Part shown: positions 41,366 to 50,852 of the stretch, piece by piece
How positions within the stretch are numbered: the stretch's first letter is position 1
Layout: every line of letters starts with the position of its first letter
DNA from: Sphingomonas abietis
GTDB taxonomy: Bacteria > Pseudomonadota > Alphaproteobacteria > Sphingomonadales > Sphingomonadaceae
Reading direction: 5' to 3'
DNA: 64,000 nt
Assembly: GCF_027625475.1 (NCBI RefSeq)
Contig: NZ_CP115174.1
Span: 558,001 to 622,000 of the forward strand
Translations under genes and position numbers: made by a program
The notes under the pieces: generated by a model
What the model saw: the letters and a program-made list of their open reading frames with translations, nothing else
Told to the model about the DNA's origin: nothing
The model's database searches: none

Positions 41366-42937
41366 GTGGTCGATCAGGGCGTGGTGGATCAGAACGGGGC
41401 GGATCAGGACGGTATCTTCATCGGTGCCAGCGCCGATGGCCGGCGGCAGAGCCTGGTGTTCCAGCGCGCCAACCGCCACGGCCTGATCGCGGGCGCCACC
41501 GGCACCGGCAAGACCGTCACCCTCCAGGGCATCGCCGAGGATTTCTCGCGGGCCGGCGTCCCCGTCTTCCTCGCCGACGTGAAGGGCGATCTCTCCGGCA
41601 TCGCGATGGCCGGATCGCCGACCGCCAAGACCCACGACGCCTTCGCCCAGCGCGCGAAGGAGATCGGCGAGGCCGACTGGTCCTATGCCGACAATCCCGC
41701 GATCTTCTGGGATCTGCTCGGCGAGCAGGGCCATCCGATCCGCACCACCGTGTCCGAGATGGGGCCACTGCTGCTCGCCCAGCTGCTCGACCTCAACGAG
41801 GTGCAGGAGGGCGTGCTGACCGTCGCCTTCACGCTCGCCGACAAGGAGGGGCTGCTGCTGCTCGATCTCGACGATCTCGGCGCGATGCTGGGCGAGATCA
41901 GCGCCCGCGCCGACGAGCTGGCGACCACCTACGGCAATGTCTCCAAAGCTTCGGTCGGCGCGATCCAGCGGGCATTGCTCCAGCTACGCAGCCAGGGCGG
42001 CGAGCATTTCTTCGGCGAGCCGGCGCTCGACATCCATGATTTCATGCTGCTCGACGAAAAGGGCCGGGGCCAGGTCTCGATCCTCGCCGCCGACAAGCTG
42101 ATGGCATCGCCGAAGCTCTACGCCACCTTCCTGCTGTGGATGCTGAGCGAGCTGTTCGAGGCGCTCCCTGAAGTGGGCGATCCCGACAAGCCCAGGCTCG
42201 TTTTCTTCTTCGACGAGGCGCATCTGCTGTTCGATGCGGCGCCGCCGTCGCTGCTCCAGAAGGTCGAGCAGGTGGTTCGCCTGATCCGCTCCAAGGGCGT
42301 CGGCGTCTATTTCATCACCCAGAATCCGATCGACGTGCCGGATACGGTGGCCGGGCAGCTCGGCAACCGCGTGCAGCACGCGATCCGCGCCTTCACGCCC
42401 AAGGACCAGAAGGCGGTGAAGGCCGCCGCCGAGACCTTCCGCGCCAACCCCGGCGTCGACGTCGCCAAGGCGATCATCGAGCTCAAGACCGGCGAGGCGC
42501 TGGTCTCGCTGCTCCAGCCCGATGGATCGCCGGCGCCGGTCGAGCGCACCCTGATCAAGCCGCCGCGCAGCCGGGTCGGCCCGATCACCCCGGCCGAGCG
42601 GGCGACGCTGCGCGCGCTGTCGCCGGTCGGCGGCAAATATGACACGCCGGTCAACCGCGAGTCCGCCTATGAGAAGCTCGCCGCCAAGGCGCAGGCCTCG
42701 GCCGCCGCCGCGCAGGCCGCCCCCGCTCCGGCCGGCCGGGCGCCCGCTACGGCCCCGCCGTCGGTGTGGGACAAGGCGCTGACCTCGGCGACGCGCGCGG
42801 CCTCCTCCTCGATCGGGCGGCAGATCGCCAACCAGGTCGGCAAGCAGATCTTCGGATCGGGGCGCGGCGCTTCGGGTGGCGGCCTCGCCGGATCGCTGGT
42901 GCGCGGTGTGCTGGGCTCGCTGATCCGCAATATTTAG
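41366..42937 (+). CDS. HerA-like ATPase (DUF853, YjgR family)
   Basis: A 523-residue FtsK/HerA-type P-loop ATPase. Walker A is GATGTGKT (43-50). Walker B is [13 protein letters not shown] near 270-282. [23 protein letters not shown] is the sensor/arginine-finger region of the DUF853 family. The C-terminal 100 residues are Ala-rich, ending in a Gly/Ser-rich stretch that could be amphipathic. E. coli YjgR is uncharacterised, so the role (DNA or protein translocation) is open. The start is a GTG at 41366 after AGGGAAGGGCAGG. Confidence 0.9.
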   Translation: MVDQGVVDQNGADQDGIFIGASADGRRQSLVFQRANRHGLIAGATGTGKTVTLQGIAEDFSRAGVPVFLADVKGDLSGIAMAGSPTAKTHDAFAQRAKEIGEADWSYADNPAIFWDLLGEQGHPIRTTVSEMGPLLLAQLLDLNEVQEGVLTVAFTLADKEGLLLLDLDDLGAMLGEISARADELATTYGNVSKASVGAIQRALLQLRSQGGEHFFGEPALDIHDFMLLDEKGRGQVSILAADKLMASPKLYATFLLWMLSELFEALPEVGDPDKPRLVFFFDEAHLLFDAAPPSLLQKVEQVVRLIRSKGVGVYFITQNPIDVPDTVAGQLGNRVQHAIRAFTPKDQKAVKAAAETFRANPGVDVAKAIIELKTGEALVSLLQPDGSPAPVERTLIKPPRSRVGPITPAERATLRALSPVGGKYDTPVNRESAYEKLAAKAQASAAAAQAAPAPAGRAPATAPPSVWDKALTSATRAASSSIGRQIANQVGKQIFGSGRGASGGGLAGSLVRGVLGSLIRNI

Positions 42938-43012
42938 CGGATTACGTCGCGAAATTTCCCTCTCGTTAACGGACGCGAGCCTAAATCCTTTAGACGAAAG
43001 TCGGGGAGCGAC

Positions 43013-44206
43013 GTGATCCAACAGACCGCCACCTACAGTCCGCCCGTCACCAGACTGGGGCGTTGGCTGGTCGAACCCGGTGTAGATGTGCCGGCGGAGA
43101 TCCGCCCGATGCTGCTCGCCGGGCTGTTCGGCACGCTGGTGATCTTTTTGGGTGGCGTGTTCAACACGGTGGCGGTGTCCGCCGTGGCGTCGTGGCGCCA
43201 TCCGGAACCGCTGTTCATCGGCTGGGCCTTCTACGAGATGATCCTCGGCGGCATCCGCCTCTATGTGCTGCGCCATGCCCGGCGCAACGCCGTCAGCGGC
43301 GGCAGGACGTATACCGATGCCTATGTGATCCTGGCACTGCTCTGGGCGATCGGCGTGGGCTATGGCAGCCTCGTCGGCCTGCTCAGCCGGGATTGGCTGA
43401 TCGGCGGCATCACCACCATCTCGGCGGCGGCGATGGCCGGCGGCATCGCCTTCCGCAATTTCTACGCGCCGCGGCTGTGTACGGCGATGGTGATCCTGAG
43501 CTTCGGCCCGGCGGCGATCGGCGCGGCGCTGTCCGGCCAGTGGGAGCTGTGGATCTTGGTGCCGCAGGTGCCGGTCTATCTGTTCAGCCTGTGGGCGGCG
43601 ATCCGCGGCCTCAACGGGATGCTGGTGCGGACGACGGCGGCCGAGCGCGAGAATGATCGCCGCGCCAGCCACGATCTGCTGACCGGCCTCGCCAATCGCG
43701 CCGGGCTGGAACGCGCGATCGTGGCCTGGCAGCATCGCGAGGATCGGCGCGGGCCGCTCGCTTTCTTCTATCTCGATCTCGATGGCTTCAAGGCGGTCAA
43801 TGATCGCCACGGCCACGCCGCGGGCGATGCGCTGCTGCGGATGGTCGCGGCGCGATTGCAGGCGCTCGCCCCGGTCGGCGGCACGGCGGCACGGATCGGC
43901 GGCGACGAGTTCGTGCTGCTGGTGCCGGAGGCCGATCGCGGCGGCACGCTGGGCCGCGCCGAGCGGGTGATCGCGGCGATCGCCAACCGGCCCTATGATC
44001 TCGACAATGGCGTATCGGTGAGTGTCGGCACCAGCATCGGCATCGCCCGGCTGCCCGATCATGGGCATGATGTCGCGACCCTGATGTCGGCGGCCGATGG
44101 CGCGCTCTACGAAGCCAAGGCGCGGGGCCGCTGCCGCGCCGCCATCGCCTCGGCGCCGGCGTTGCGGATCGCGGCGGCCGCGCCCCGCCGCGTCGCCACC
44201 GTCTGA
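43013..44206 (+). CDS. Membrane diguanylate cyclase (GGDEF)
   Basis: A 397-residue protein that makes cyclic di-GMP from GTP. The N-terminal half has about six transmembrane helices (between residues 30 and 200) with no recognisable ligand-binding fold. The GGDEF domain follows (about 220-375), with LTGLANRAGLERA, FFYLDLDGFKAVND and the active-site RIGGDEFVLL near 294-303. The residues at the usual I-site (RxxD before GGDEF) are not conserved, so no classic product inhibition. No EAL domain is present. The start is a GTG at 43013 with GGGGAG upstream. Confidence 0.93.
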   Translation: MIQQTATYSPPVTRLGRWLVEPGVDVPAEIRPMLLAGLFGTLVIFLGGVFNTVAVSAVASWRHPEPLFIGWAFYEMILGGIRLYVLRHARRNAVSGGRTYTDAYVILALLWAIGVGYGSLVGLLSRDWLIGGITTISAAAMAGGIAFRNFYAPRLCTAMVILSFGPAAIGAALSGQWELWILVPQVPVYLFSLWAAIRGLNGMLVRTTAAERENDRRASHDLLTGLANRAGLERAIVAWQHREDRRGPLAFFYLDLDGFKAVNDRHGHAAGDALLRMVAARLQALAPVGGTAARIGGDEFVLLVPEADRGGTLGRAERVIAAIANRPYDLDNGVSVSVGTSIGIARLPDHGHDVATLMSAADGALYEAKARGRCRAAIASAPALRIAAAAPRRVATV

Positions 44207-44245
44207 ACGCTTTCCCTCGCGCCCTTCGGGGATTATCCCGGGGGC

Positions 44246-45226
44246 ATGGACAGCATCACCATTCCCCCTGCCACCCCCGCCACGGGCGCGCCGCCGGCGG
44301 CGGTCGCCTCCGTCTCGCTGGCCCGCTTCGCCGACGATCGCGCGGCCTTCGCGCGCGAGCTGGGTGATTCCTTCGAGCGCTACGGCTTCGCCGTCATCGC
44401 CGATCACGGCATCTCGGCCGAGCTGATCGGCCGGGCCGAGGATGCCGCGAAAGCGCTGTTCGCGCTGCCCGAGGCGGTGAAGCGGGCTTACCATATTCCC
44501 GGCACCGGCGGCGCGCGCGGCTACACGCCGTTCGGCATCGAGACCGCCAAGGACGCCACCGCCGTCGATCTCAAGGAATTCTGGCATGTCGGCCGCGAAC
44601 TGGCGGACGGGCATCGCTATGGCGGGCAGATGGCGGCCAATCTCTGGCCGCCGGAGCTGGCCGGTTTCCGCGACGTGATGCTCGAGCTGTTCGCGGCGTT
44701 CGATGCGACCGGCGCCCGGCTGCTCGAGGCGATCGCGCGCTATCTCGGCCTCGCCCCCGATTTCTTCGTCGATCCGGTGGCGGATGGCAATTCGGTGCTG
44801 CGCCTGCTCCATTATCCGCCGGTGACCCACGACGGCCCTTCGATCCGGGCGGGCGCACATGAGGACATCAACACCATCACCCTGTTGCTGGGCGCCGAGG
44901 AGGCGGGGCTGGAGATCCTCGATCGCGACGGCCAGTGGCTGTCGGTGACGCCCAAGCAGGGCGAACTGGCGGTCAATGTCGGCGACATGCTCCAGCGCCT
45001 GACCAACAACCGGCTGCGCTCGACCACCCATCGCGTCGCCAACCCGGCCTCGGCGCGGCGCGGCCATGCGCGCTACTCGATGCCGTTCTTCCTGCATTTC
45101 CGGCCGGACTATCTGATCGAGACGCTGCCGGGCTGCATCGATGCCGATCATCCGAACCGCTATCCCGATCCGATCACGGCGCACGACTATCTGATGCATC
45201 GGCTGCGCGAGATCCGATTGCTGTGA
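44246..45226 (+). CDS. Isopenicillin-N-synthase-like 2-oxoglutarate/Fe(II) oxygenase
   Basis: A 326-residue oxygenase with an N-terminal DIOX_N domain and a double-stranded beta-helix core. The iron ligands are H205 and D207 (GAHEDINT) and H262 (STTHRVANP). The 2-oxoglutarate carboxylate is bound by R276 in RYSMPFF. The substrate cannot be inferred. Its stop overlaps the GTG of a secreted alpha/beta hydrolase gene, suggesting joint expression, although the oxygenase itself has no signal peptide. Confidence 0.9.
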   Translation: MDSITIPPATPATGAPPAAVASVSLARFADDRAAFARELGDSFERYGFAVIADHGISAELIGRAEDAAKALFALPEAVKRAYHIPGTGGARGYTPFGIETAKDATAVDLKEFWHVGRELADGHRYGGQMAANLWPPELAGFRDVMLELFAAFDATGARLLEAIARYLGLAPDFFVDPVADGNSVLRLLHYPPVTHDGPSIRAGAHEDINTITLLLGAEEAGLEILDRDGQWLSVTPKQGELAVNVGDMLQRLTNNRLRSTTHRVANPASARRGHARYSMPFFLHFRPDYLIETLPGCIDADHPNRYPDPITAHDYLMHRLREIRLL

Positions 45227-46107
45227 AGGCGCTGGCCGCGCTTGCGCTGATCCTGGGGAGCCCGGCGATGGCGGCACCGATGCACTATGCCGATTTCCAG
45301 CGGCTCGCGCAGCCGCCGGCGCCGGGGCCGATCCTCGCCTACGGCGCCGATCCGCTCCAGCATGTCGAGCTGTGGAAGCCGGCCGGCAAGGGGCCGTTCC
45401 CGGTCGTGCTGATGCTCCATGGCGGCTGCTGGCAGACGGCGGTGGCCAGGGCGGACATCATGCACCTGCTCGCCGCCGACCTGGTGAAGCGCGGCATCGC
45501 GGTGTGGAACGTCGAATATCGCGGCGTCGACGTGCCCGGCGGCGGCTATCCCGGCACCTTCGCGGATGTCGCCGCCGCCGCCGATATGCTCGGCCGCGAC
45601 GGGCCGAAGCTCGGGCTGGATACGAAGCATGTCGTCGCGATCGGCCATTCGGCCGGCGGCCATCTGGCTTTATGGCTGGCAGGGCGGCACAACATCGCCC
45701 GGACCAGCGCCCTGTGGAGCGCGCATCCGCTGCCGATCGCGGGCGTCGTGAGCGCGGGCGGCCTGCCCGATCTGGCGCAGGCCAAGGCGGACGCGACCGA
45801 GGCCTGCGGCGTCGATACCGTCGACCGGCTGGTCGGCCCGGCCACCGCGCGCCACTGGGACGTCTATGCGGACACCTCGGCGGTCGCGCTCGTCCCGCTC
45901 GGCATTCCGCAGCATATGGTGGTCGGCGCCCAAGACCCGATCGCGCCGCTGCCCTTCTCCGAATCCTACCGCAAGGCCGCGGCGGCCAGGGGCGATGCGG
46001 TCACCGTCAGCCGCATCCCCGATTCAGGCCATTTCGAGCTGATCACGCCGACGACGGCGGCCTGGCAGGCGCAGGTCGGGATGATCGAGGCGATGCTGAA
46101 GCCTTAG
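45223..46107 (+). CDS. Secreted alpha/beta hydrolase (kynurenine formamidase-like fold)
   Basis: A 294-residue exported hydrolase. The signal peptide is about 1-18 (PAMA). The oxyanion motif HGGCWQ resembles the HGGxW of arylformamidases. The nucleophile elbow is GHSAGG. The acid is the Asp in VVGAQDPIAP and the His is in DSGHFEL. Periplasmic location makes tryptophan catabolism unlikely; an esterase or amidase is safer. The GTG at 45223 overlaps the oxygenase stop (GTGA). A family B palindrome follows. Confidence 0.85.
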   Translation: MKALAALALILGSPAMAAPMHYADFQRLAQPPAPGPILAYGADPLQHVELWKPAGKGPFPVVLMLHGGCWQTAVARADIMHLLAADLVKRGIAVWNVEYRGVDVPGGGYPGTFADVAAAADMLGRDGPKLGLDTKHVVAIGHSAGGHLALWLAGRHNIARTSALWSAHPLPIAGVVSAGGLPDLAQAKADATEACGVDTVDRLVGPATARHWDVYADTSAVALVPLGIPQHMVVGAQDPIAPLPFSESYRKAAAARGDAVTVSRIPDSGHFELITPTTAAWQAQVGMIEAMLKP

Positions 46108-46130
46108 CCCGATCGACATTCGGCCTGCTC

Positions 46131-46206
46131 GTACTCCTGCGAAAGCAGGAGCCCAGGGCTTCGGGCGTAGCGGGCGTCACTTGGGCTCCTGCCTCCGCAG
46201 GAGCAC
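46131..46206. repeat. Dispersed palindromic repeat, family B, copy 2
   Basis: The best-preserved copy. The left arm begins GTACTCCTGCGAAAGCAGG and continues AGCCCAGG. The right arm contains TTGGGCTCCTGC and ends CCGCAGGAGCAC. It lies between the convergent hydrolase and queF genes. Confidence 0.8.
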
Positions 46207-46234
46207 GGGCGACCTTGTATATTTCGGCTGCGTT

Positions 46235-46681
46235 TCAGCCCCGGCCGCGATAGCCCGGCACGCCCTGATCGGGCACCCACAGGCCGGCGGGCGGTTCGCC
46301 GGACGACCAGAACACGTCGATCGGGATGCCGCCGCGCGGATACCAGTAGCCGCCGATGCGCAGCCACAGCGGCTGCATCTCGGCGAACAGCCGCTCGCCG
46401 ATGCCGACCGTGCAATCCTCGTGGAAGCCGGCATGGTTGCGGAAGCTGCCGAGGAACAGCTTGAGCGACTTCGATTCCACGATCGTCGCGCCCGGCGCAT
46501 AGTCGATCACCAGATGCGCGAAATCGGGCTGGCCGGTCACCGGGCAGAGCGAGGTGAATTCCGGCGCCGCGAAGCGCACCAGATAGGGGCGGCCCGTCCG
46601 GGGATTGGGCACGTAATCGAGGACGGCATCCTCGGGGCGGGCGGGGAGCGGGCTCGACTGGCCCAGATGGGTGAGGCTCAT
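46235..46681 (-). CDS. queF: preQ1 synthase (NADPH-dependent 7-cyano-7-deazaguanine reductase)
   Basis: A 148-residue type I (single-module) QueF, which reduces the nitrile preQ0 to preQ1 for queuosine tRNA modification. The catalytic Cys46 and Asp53 are in [12 protein letters not shown]. The QueF motif is ESKSLKLF (69-76), followed by GSFRNH. The start ATG at 46681 follows TTAGGT; an in-frame extension upstream enters the divergent promoter region. No other queuosine genes are nearby. Confidence 0.95.
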   Translation of the reverse strand: MSLTHLGQSSPLPARPEDAVLDYVPNPRTGRPYLVRFAAPEFTSLCPVTGQPDFAHLVIDYAPGATIVESKSLKLFLGSFRNHAGFHEDCTVGIGERLFAEMQPLWLRIGGYWYPRGGIPIDVFWSSGEPPAGLWVPDQGVPGYRGRG

Positions 46682-46776
46682 GGCGTCGCACCTAAGCACG
46701 CCGGGCGCCCTTCGCAATGGCCGGCGGCGGCGCTATGCGGGGCGATCCGAGGGTGGTGTGGCCAAGGAGTGTACGC

Positions 46777-47625
46777 ATGGACGATCTCGTCACGGTCGAA
46801 TGGCTGTCCCGCTGCATGGACGATCCCGGCATCGTCGTGCTGGATGCGACCTACCTGCCGTTCGAGCCGGAGCGCGATGCGGCCGCCGAATATGCCGAGG
46901 GCCATATCCCCGGCGCGCGCTTCCTCGATCTGCGGACCCTTGCCGACCAGGACGATCCGCGCCCGACGATGGCGCCGACGCTGGAGCAGTTCCGCGCACG
47001 CATGGCGGCGCTGGGCGTGCGGCGCGACGATCGCATCATCCTCTACGACAATTCCCCGCATCGCACGTCGGCGCGGGCGTGGTGGCTGTTCCGCCTGTTC
47101 GGCGCCGACCGGCTCGCCATCCTCGACGGCGGTGCCGCCGCCTGGCGAGCGAGCGGCCTGCCGATCGAGCGCGGCGCCGGCCACATCGAGCCGCTGCCCG
47201 AGACCCGCACCGGCTTCACCCGGCGCGACGACGGGCTGATCCGCGATCTCGAGGCGGTGCGCGCGCTGCTTACCGATCCGTCCGCGCAGCTGGTCGATGC
47301 GCGGGGCGCGCCGCGCTTCTCGGGGGTCGAGGGCGATCCGCGCCCCGGCGTCGCGCCCGGCCACATCCCCGGTTCGGTGAACCTGCCCTATGGCAGACTG
47401 TTCGATGCCGATGGCCGCTGGAAGAAGGGCGTGGCGCTCGCCGAGCTGTTCGAGCAGGCCGGCATCGATCCGGCGCGGCCGCTGGTGTTCACCTGCGGAT
47501 CGGGGATCACCGCGGCGAGCCTGTTCTTCGCCGCCCACATGCTCGGCCGCGACGATATCGCGCTCTACGACGGGTCGTGGAGCGAATGGGGCGCCGATCC
47601 CTCGACACCGAAGGCGATTTCATGA
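46777..47625 (+). CDS. sseA: 3-mercaptopyruvate sulfurtransferase (tandem rhodanese)
   Basis: A 282-residue two-domain rhodanese. The N-terminal domain is inactive. The C-terminal active loop CGSGITAA (Cys240) has the CGSG form of 3-mercaptopyruvate sulfurtransferases rather than the CRKG of thiosulfate sulfurtransferases. It transfers sulfur from mercaptopyruvate to thiols or cyanide. AAGGAG precedes the ATG at 46777. The stop overlaps the start of the cystathionine beta-lyase gene, uniting two cysteine-sulfur enzymes. Confidence 0.93.
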   Translation: MDDLVTVEWLSRCMDDPGIVVLDATYLPFEPERDAAAEYAEGHIPGARFLDLRTLADQDDPRPTMAPTLEQFRARMAALGVRRDDRIILYDNSPHRTSARAWWLFRLFGADRLAILDGGAAAWRASGLPIERGAGHIEPLPETRTGFTRRDDGLIRDLEAVRALLTDPSAQLVDARGAPRFSGVEGDPRPGVAPGHIPGSVNLPYGRLFDADGRWKKGVALAELFEQAGIDPARPLVFTCGSGITAASLFFAAHMLGRDDIALYDGSWSEWGADPSTPKAIS

Positions 47626-48827
47626 ACGGACAGGACGACGTGATGCGCGATGAAACCAAGGTCATCTCCGGTGGGCGCCGCCCCGAATGGACCGGGCCGA
47701 TCGTCAACCCGCCCGTCTATCGCGCCTCGACCATATTGTTCGAGAATTGCGCGGCGCTGAAGGACGGCGCCGGGCGCAATGCCGATGGCGAATTCCATTA
47801 CGGCCGGCGTGGCACCCCGACCCAGTGGGCGCTGGCCGATGCGCTGACCGCGCTGGAGCCGGGCGCCGAGGGCACGATGCTGTTCCCGTCCGGCGTCGCG
47901 GCGATCGCGGCGGCTTTGCTGTCGGTGCTGAAGAGCGGCGACGAACTGCTGATGGTCGACAGCGTCTACGAACCGACCCGCGCCTTCTGCCGGCAGGTGC
48001 TGGCGCCGATGGGCATCACCACGCGCTATTACGACCCGCTGGTCGGCGCCGGCATCGCCGACCTGCTGAGCGACAACACCGCCGCGATCTTCCTCGAAAG
48101 CCCCGGCAGCCTGACCTTCGAGGTGCAGGATATCCCCGCGATCGTCGCGGTCGCCAAGGCGCGGGGGATCGTCACCCTGCTCGACAACACCTGGGCGACG
48201 CCGCTGTTCTTCCCGGCGATCGCGGCCGGGGTCGATCTGTCGATCCTCGCCTGCACCAAATATGTCGTCGGCCATTCGGATGCGATGCTGGGATCGGTGA
48301 CGGCGACGGCCGCTTATTATCCGAAGCTTCGCAAGACCGCGCAGCTGTTCGGCCAGCATGTCGCGCCGGACGACGCCTTTCTCGGCCTGCGCGGGCTGCG
48401 CACGCTCGCGGTGCGGCTCAAGGCGCATGAGGAGGGGGCGCTGACGGTGGCGCGCTGGCTGGACGGACGCCCGGAGGTGGCGGCGGTGCTCCACCCGGCG
48501 CTGCCGTCCTGCCCCGGGCATGAATCATGGGTGCGCGACTTCAAGGGATCGAGCGGTCTGTTCGGCTTCGTCCTCGCCGGCGGCGACGCGGCGGCCCGTG
48601 CCGCGCTGATCGACGGACTCGGGCATTTCGGCATCGGCTACAGCTGGGGCGGCTTCGAGAGCCTGGCGCTGCCGGTCGAGCCGTCATCGCTGCGCACGGT
48701 GACGAACTGGCAGGCGGCGGGGCCGCTCGTCCGCCTCCATATCGGGCTTGAACATCCCGATGATCTGATCGCCGATCTCGAACGGGGGCTGGCCAGATAT
48801 GAAGCATGTATACGAAATACCGCTTGA
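47622..48827 (+). CDS. metC: Cystathionine beta-lyase
   Basis: A 401-residue PLP enzyme of the Cys/Met metabolism family, cleaving cystathionine to homocysteine, pyruvate and ammonia. PLP-lysine is K213 in ACTKYVVGHSDAMLG. Phosphate and active-site residues are Y60 and R62 in FHYGRRGTPT. The YSWGGFESL stretch near the C-terminus is typical of MetC. The ATG overlaps the sulfurtransferase stop (ATGA). The final 20 codons and the following 60 bases are relatively AT-rich. Confidence 0.93.
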   Translation: MNGQDDVMRDETKVISGGRRPEWTGPIVNPPVYRASTILFENCAALKDGAGRNADGEFHYGRRGTPTQWALADALTALEPGAEGTMLFPSGVAAIAAALLSVLKSGDELLMVDSVYEPTRAFCRQVLAPMGITTRYYDPLVGAGIADLLSDNTAAIFLESPGSLTFEVQDIPAIVAVAKARGIVTLLDNTWATPLFFPAIAAGVDLSILACTKYVVGHSDAMLGSVTATAAYYPKLRKTAQLFGQHVAPDDAFLGLRGLRTLAVRLKAHEEGALTVARWLDGRPEVAAVLHPALPSCPGHESWVRDFKGSSGLFGFVLAGGDAAARAALIDGLGHFGIGYSWGGFESLALPVEPSSLRTVTNWQAAGPLVRLHIGLEHPDDLIADLERGLARYEACIRNTA

Positions 48828-48845
48828 AATAATATTCCCATATAT

Positions 48846-48861
48846 GTTGCGGGAGAGCAAC
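48846..48861 (+). terminator. Weak stem-loop after metC
   Basis: GTTGC/GCAAC (48846-48850 with 48857-48861) around GGGAGA, 18 bases after the metC stop, in an AT-rich stretch. The stem is short and the tail has only scattered T. The remaining 170 bases to the next gene hold no other clear structure. Confidence 0.35.
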
Positions 48862-49037
48862 GGTCTGTCGGTTTCGCCGCCCGTATTGCAGAATTATGAT
48901 TGTGCGATGCGGCGCGGCTGATACCAATAGGGCCGCGGGCTGATAGTCGGGCCACTGCCTCGGGGGGTGGTAGAGCTTGGCACCAGCACGTTTCGCGGGT
49001 GGATGACCTTAGACGAGAAGAAGAGGGATTCACCATT

Positions 49038-49790
49038 ATGCGCGCTTTGTCCAAAGCCTGTCTTGCGTTCGCGTTCGGTGCGATGGCGGCGGTTCCGGCC
49101 CTCGCCGACGACGCGACCGCCGCGCCTGCCAGCCCGTTCACCATCACCGGCGGCGCCACGCTGATCAGCGACTATCGCTTCCGGGGCCTGTCGCAGACCA
49201 ACAAGCGCTTCGCGATCCAGGGCACGATCGGGGTCAGCCATGAATCCGGCCTCTATGTCGGCACCTGGGGCAGTTCGATCGACGATTATGTCGCCAATGG
49301 CGGCGATCAGGAGATCGATCTCTACGCCGGCTACAAGAAGACCATCGCCGGCACCACGATCGACGGTGGCGTACTCTATTATTACTATCCCGGTTCGCAT
49401 GGCGCGAACACGGATTTCTTCGAGCCTTACGTCAATGCCTCGCACAGCTTCGGCCCGCTCGGCGTGAAGGTCGGCACCAATTTCGCGTGGAAGCAGCATG
49501 GCCTGTCGGACGGCACCGCGGATCGCCGTTCGGCCTTCTACGGTTATGGCGAATTGTCGCTCGCGGTGCCGAGCACGCCGATCACGATCACCGGCCATCT
49601 CGGCCGCTCGTTCGTGCATAACTACATCACGTTCGGCGAGAAATACACCGACTGGAGCGTGACGGCGGCCTACACCTGGAAGGCGCTGACCTTCACCGCC
49701 GCCTATGTCGACACCAACAAGAACTTCACCGGCGACGATCGCAACATCGCCAAGGCCGGCTTCGTCGGCGGGGTCGCGGTCGCCTTCTGA
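49038..49790 (+). CDS. TorF-family putative outer-membrane porin
   Basis: A 250-residue beta-barrel protein. The signal peptide is MRALSKACLAFAFGAMAAVPALAD. The mature part starts SPFTITGGATLISDYRFRGLSQT, the hallmark of the TorF putative porin family (TIGR02001). Alternating Tyr/Phe/Gly strands follow to the end, which finishes VGGVAVAF with the C-terminal Phe used for outer-membrane assembly. The transported substrate is unknown. AGAGGG precedes the ATG at 49038. Confidence 0.9.
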   Translation: MRALSKACLAFAFGAMAAVPALADDATAAPASPFTITGGATLISDYRFRGLSQTNKRFAIQGTIGVSHESGLYVGTWGSSIDDYVANGGDQEIDLYAGYKKTIAGTTIDGGVLYYYYPGSHGANTDFFEPYVNASHSFGPLGVKVGTNFAWKQHGLSDGTADRRSAFYGYGELSLAVPSTPITITGHLGRSFVHNYITFGEKYTDWSVTAAYTWKALTFTAAYVDTNKNFTGDDRNIAKAGFVGGVAVAF

Positions 49791-49811
49791 TCGGCTGACG
49801 CCTCGATACGG

Positions 49812-49850
49812 AAAGGGCCGCGACCGGGATGCCGGTCGTGGCCCTTTGCT
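49812..49850 (+). terminator. Rho-independent terminator of the TorF gene
   Basis: A 16-bp stem with one G-U pair (49812-49827 with 49832-49847), loop GATG, closed by AAA/TTT. The stem ends in TTT followed by GCTTATG. It starts 21 bases after the stop codon. Confidence 0.8.
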
Positions 49851-49915
49851 TATGTGCCTGTCACGGGCACCGAGCCCCGCCGCCCGGGCCTGCGCCGGGG
49901 CGGCGTCCGCCGCGC

Positions 49916-50338
49916 TTATTGCGGTGTCGTCGCCGTGGTGTTGCCGCTGTTGCCGGCGGGCGCGGCGATGATGTCCTTGGTGACGTTGCCCTTGTCGACC
50001 ACGTTGGTGGTGGGCGAACCGGCGCCCGAGCGGACCCCTGCATCGGGCGAGCCGCCGGCGGCGTCGATCAGCGCCTGCTGGCCCGGCGTCAGCTTCACGT
50101 CGCCGCCGAACATCGCGGACAGCGCCTGCTGCGAGGGGCTGACCTCCTGCGGGCGAGGCTCACCCGGACGCGGCGGACGCAGCGCATAATCCGGCGGGAT
50201 CACCAGCGGCGGCGAACGGGTCACGATGAACTCGTTCGGCGCATTGCGGTTGCCGAAGCCGGTGGCCTTGGTGTGGGCGCAGCCACCGATTACGGTCGCC
50301 AGACCCGTCAACGCCACAAGCCCGATCTTCTTACGCAT
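49916..50338 (-). CDS. DUF3035 lipoprotein (BamF-like)
   Basis: A 140-residue lipoprotein with lipobox VIGGC (Cys20). The core APNEFIVTRSPPLVIPPDYALRPPRPG is characteristic of DUF3035, which includes BamF of the alphaproteobacterial outer-membrane beta-barrel assembly complex. The remainder is low-complexity Pro/Gly/Asn/Thr. A role in outer-membrane protein assembly is inferred from the family. Its start overlaps the end of lspA by eight bases, so the lipoprotein is made with its own signal peptidase. Confidence 0.85.
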   Translation of the reverse strand: MRKKIGLVALTGLATVIGGCAHTKATGFGNRNAPNEFIVTRSPPLVIPPDYALRPPRPGEPRPQEVSPSQQALSAMFGGDVKLTPGQQALIDAAGGSPDAGVRSGAGSPTTNVVDKGNVTKDIIAAPAGNSGNTTATTPQ

Positions 50339-50852
50339 GCGAATCCTCCGAAGCGGCGGGTACGGGACGCACGAACAGCGCGCGCAGCACCAGCAGCAAT
50401 ACGCCTATGGTAATAGCGGCATCGGCGACATTGAAAACCAAGAAAGGGTGCATGTCGCCGAAATGCAGATCGAGGAAGTCGGCGACATAGCCGAGCCGCA
50501 CCCGATCGGTGATGTTGCCGAGCGCGCCGCCGAGCACGAGGCCGAGCGCGGTGGCATCGAGCCGGTTGCGCTCGCGCCACAGCCAGAACACCACGGCGAC
50601 CGCGATGGCGGCGGTCAGCACCACCAGCAGCCAGCGTTCGGCGGTGCTGTTGGCGGTGAGGAAGCCCATCGAGATGCCGTGATTCTCCACCCAGTAGAAA
50701 CGGAAGATCGGCAGGATCTCGACCACGGTGCGGATCGGCAGGTTCACCGCATGGACGATCAGCGCCTTGATGAACTGATCGAGCGCGAACACCAGCAGCG
50801 CGACCGCGAAGCCCAGCCGGCGGGTCAATGCGAGATCGACAGGCTTAACCAT
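50331..50852 (-). CDS. lspA: Lipoprotein signal peptidase II
   Basis: A 173-residue inner-membrane aspartic protease that removes lipoprotein signal peptides after lipidation. It has four membrane helices. The catalytic aspartates are in GNITDRVRLG and FNVADAAITIG. The VENHGISMGFL loop is the conserved block near the N-terminal half. The start ATG at 50852 overlaps the last codons of ileS. An ATG at 50861 is an alternative. Confidence 0.95.
   Translation of the reverse strand: MVKPVDLALTRRLGFAVALLVFALDQFIKALIVHAVNLPIRTVVEILPIFRFYWVENHGISMGFLTANSTAERWLLVVLTAAIAVAVVFWLWRERNRLDATALGLVLGGALGNITDRVRLGYVADFLDLHFGDMHPFLVFNVADAAITIGVLLLVLRALFVRPVPAASEDSHA

Noticed and set aside
39572..45277. Long minus-strand open frames opposite degP, the HerA-like gene, the GGDEF gene and the oxygenase gene (720 and 1097 codons).
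   Set aside because: Products are His/Arg/Gly-rich with no family motif; the plus-strand genes are all clear families.
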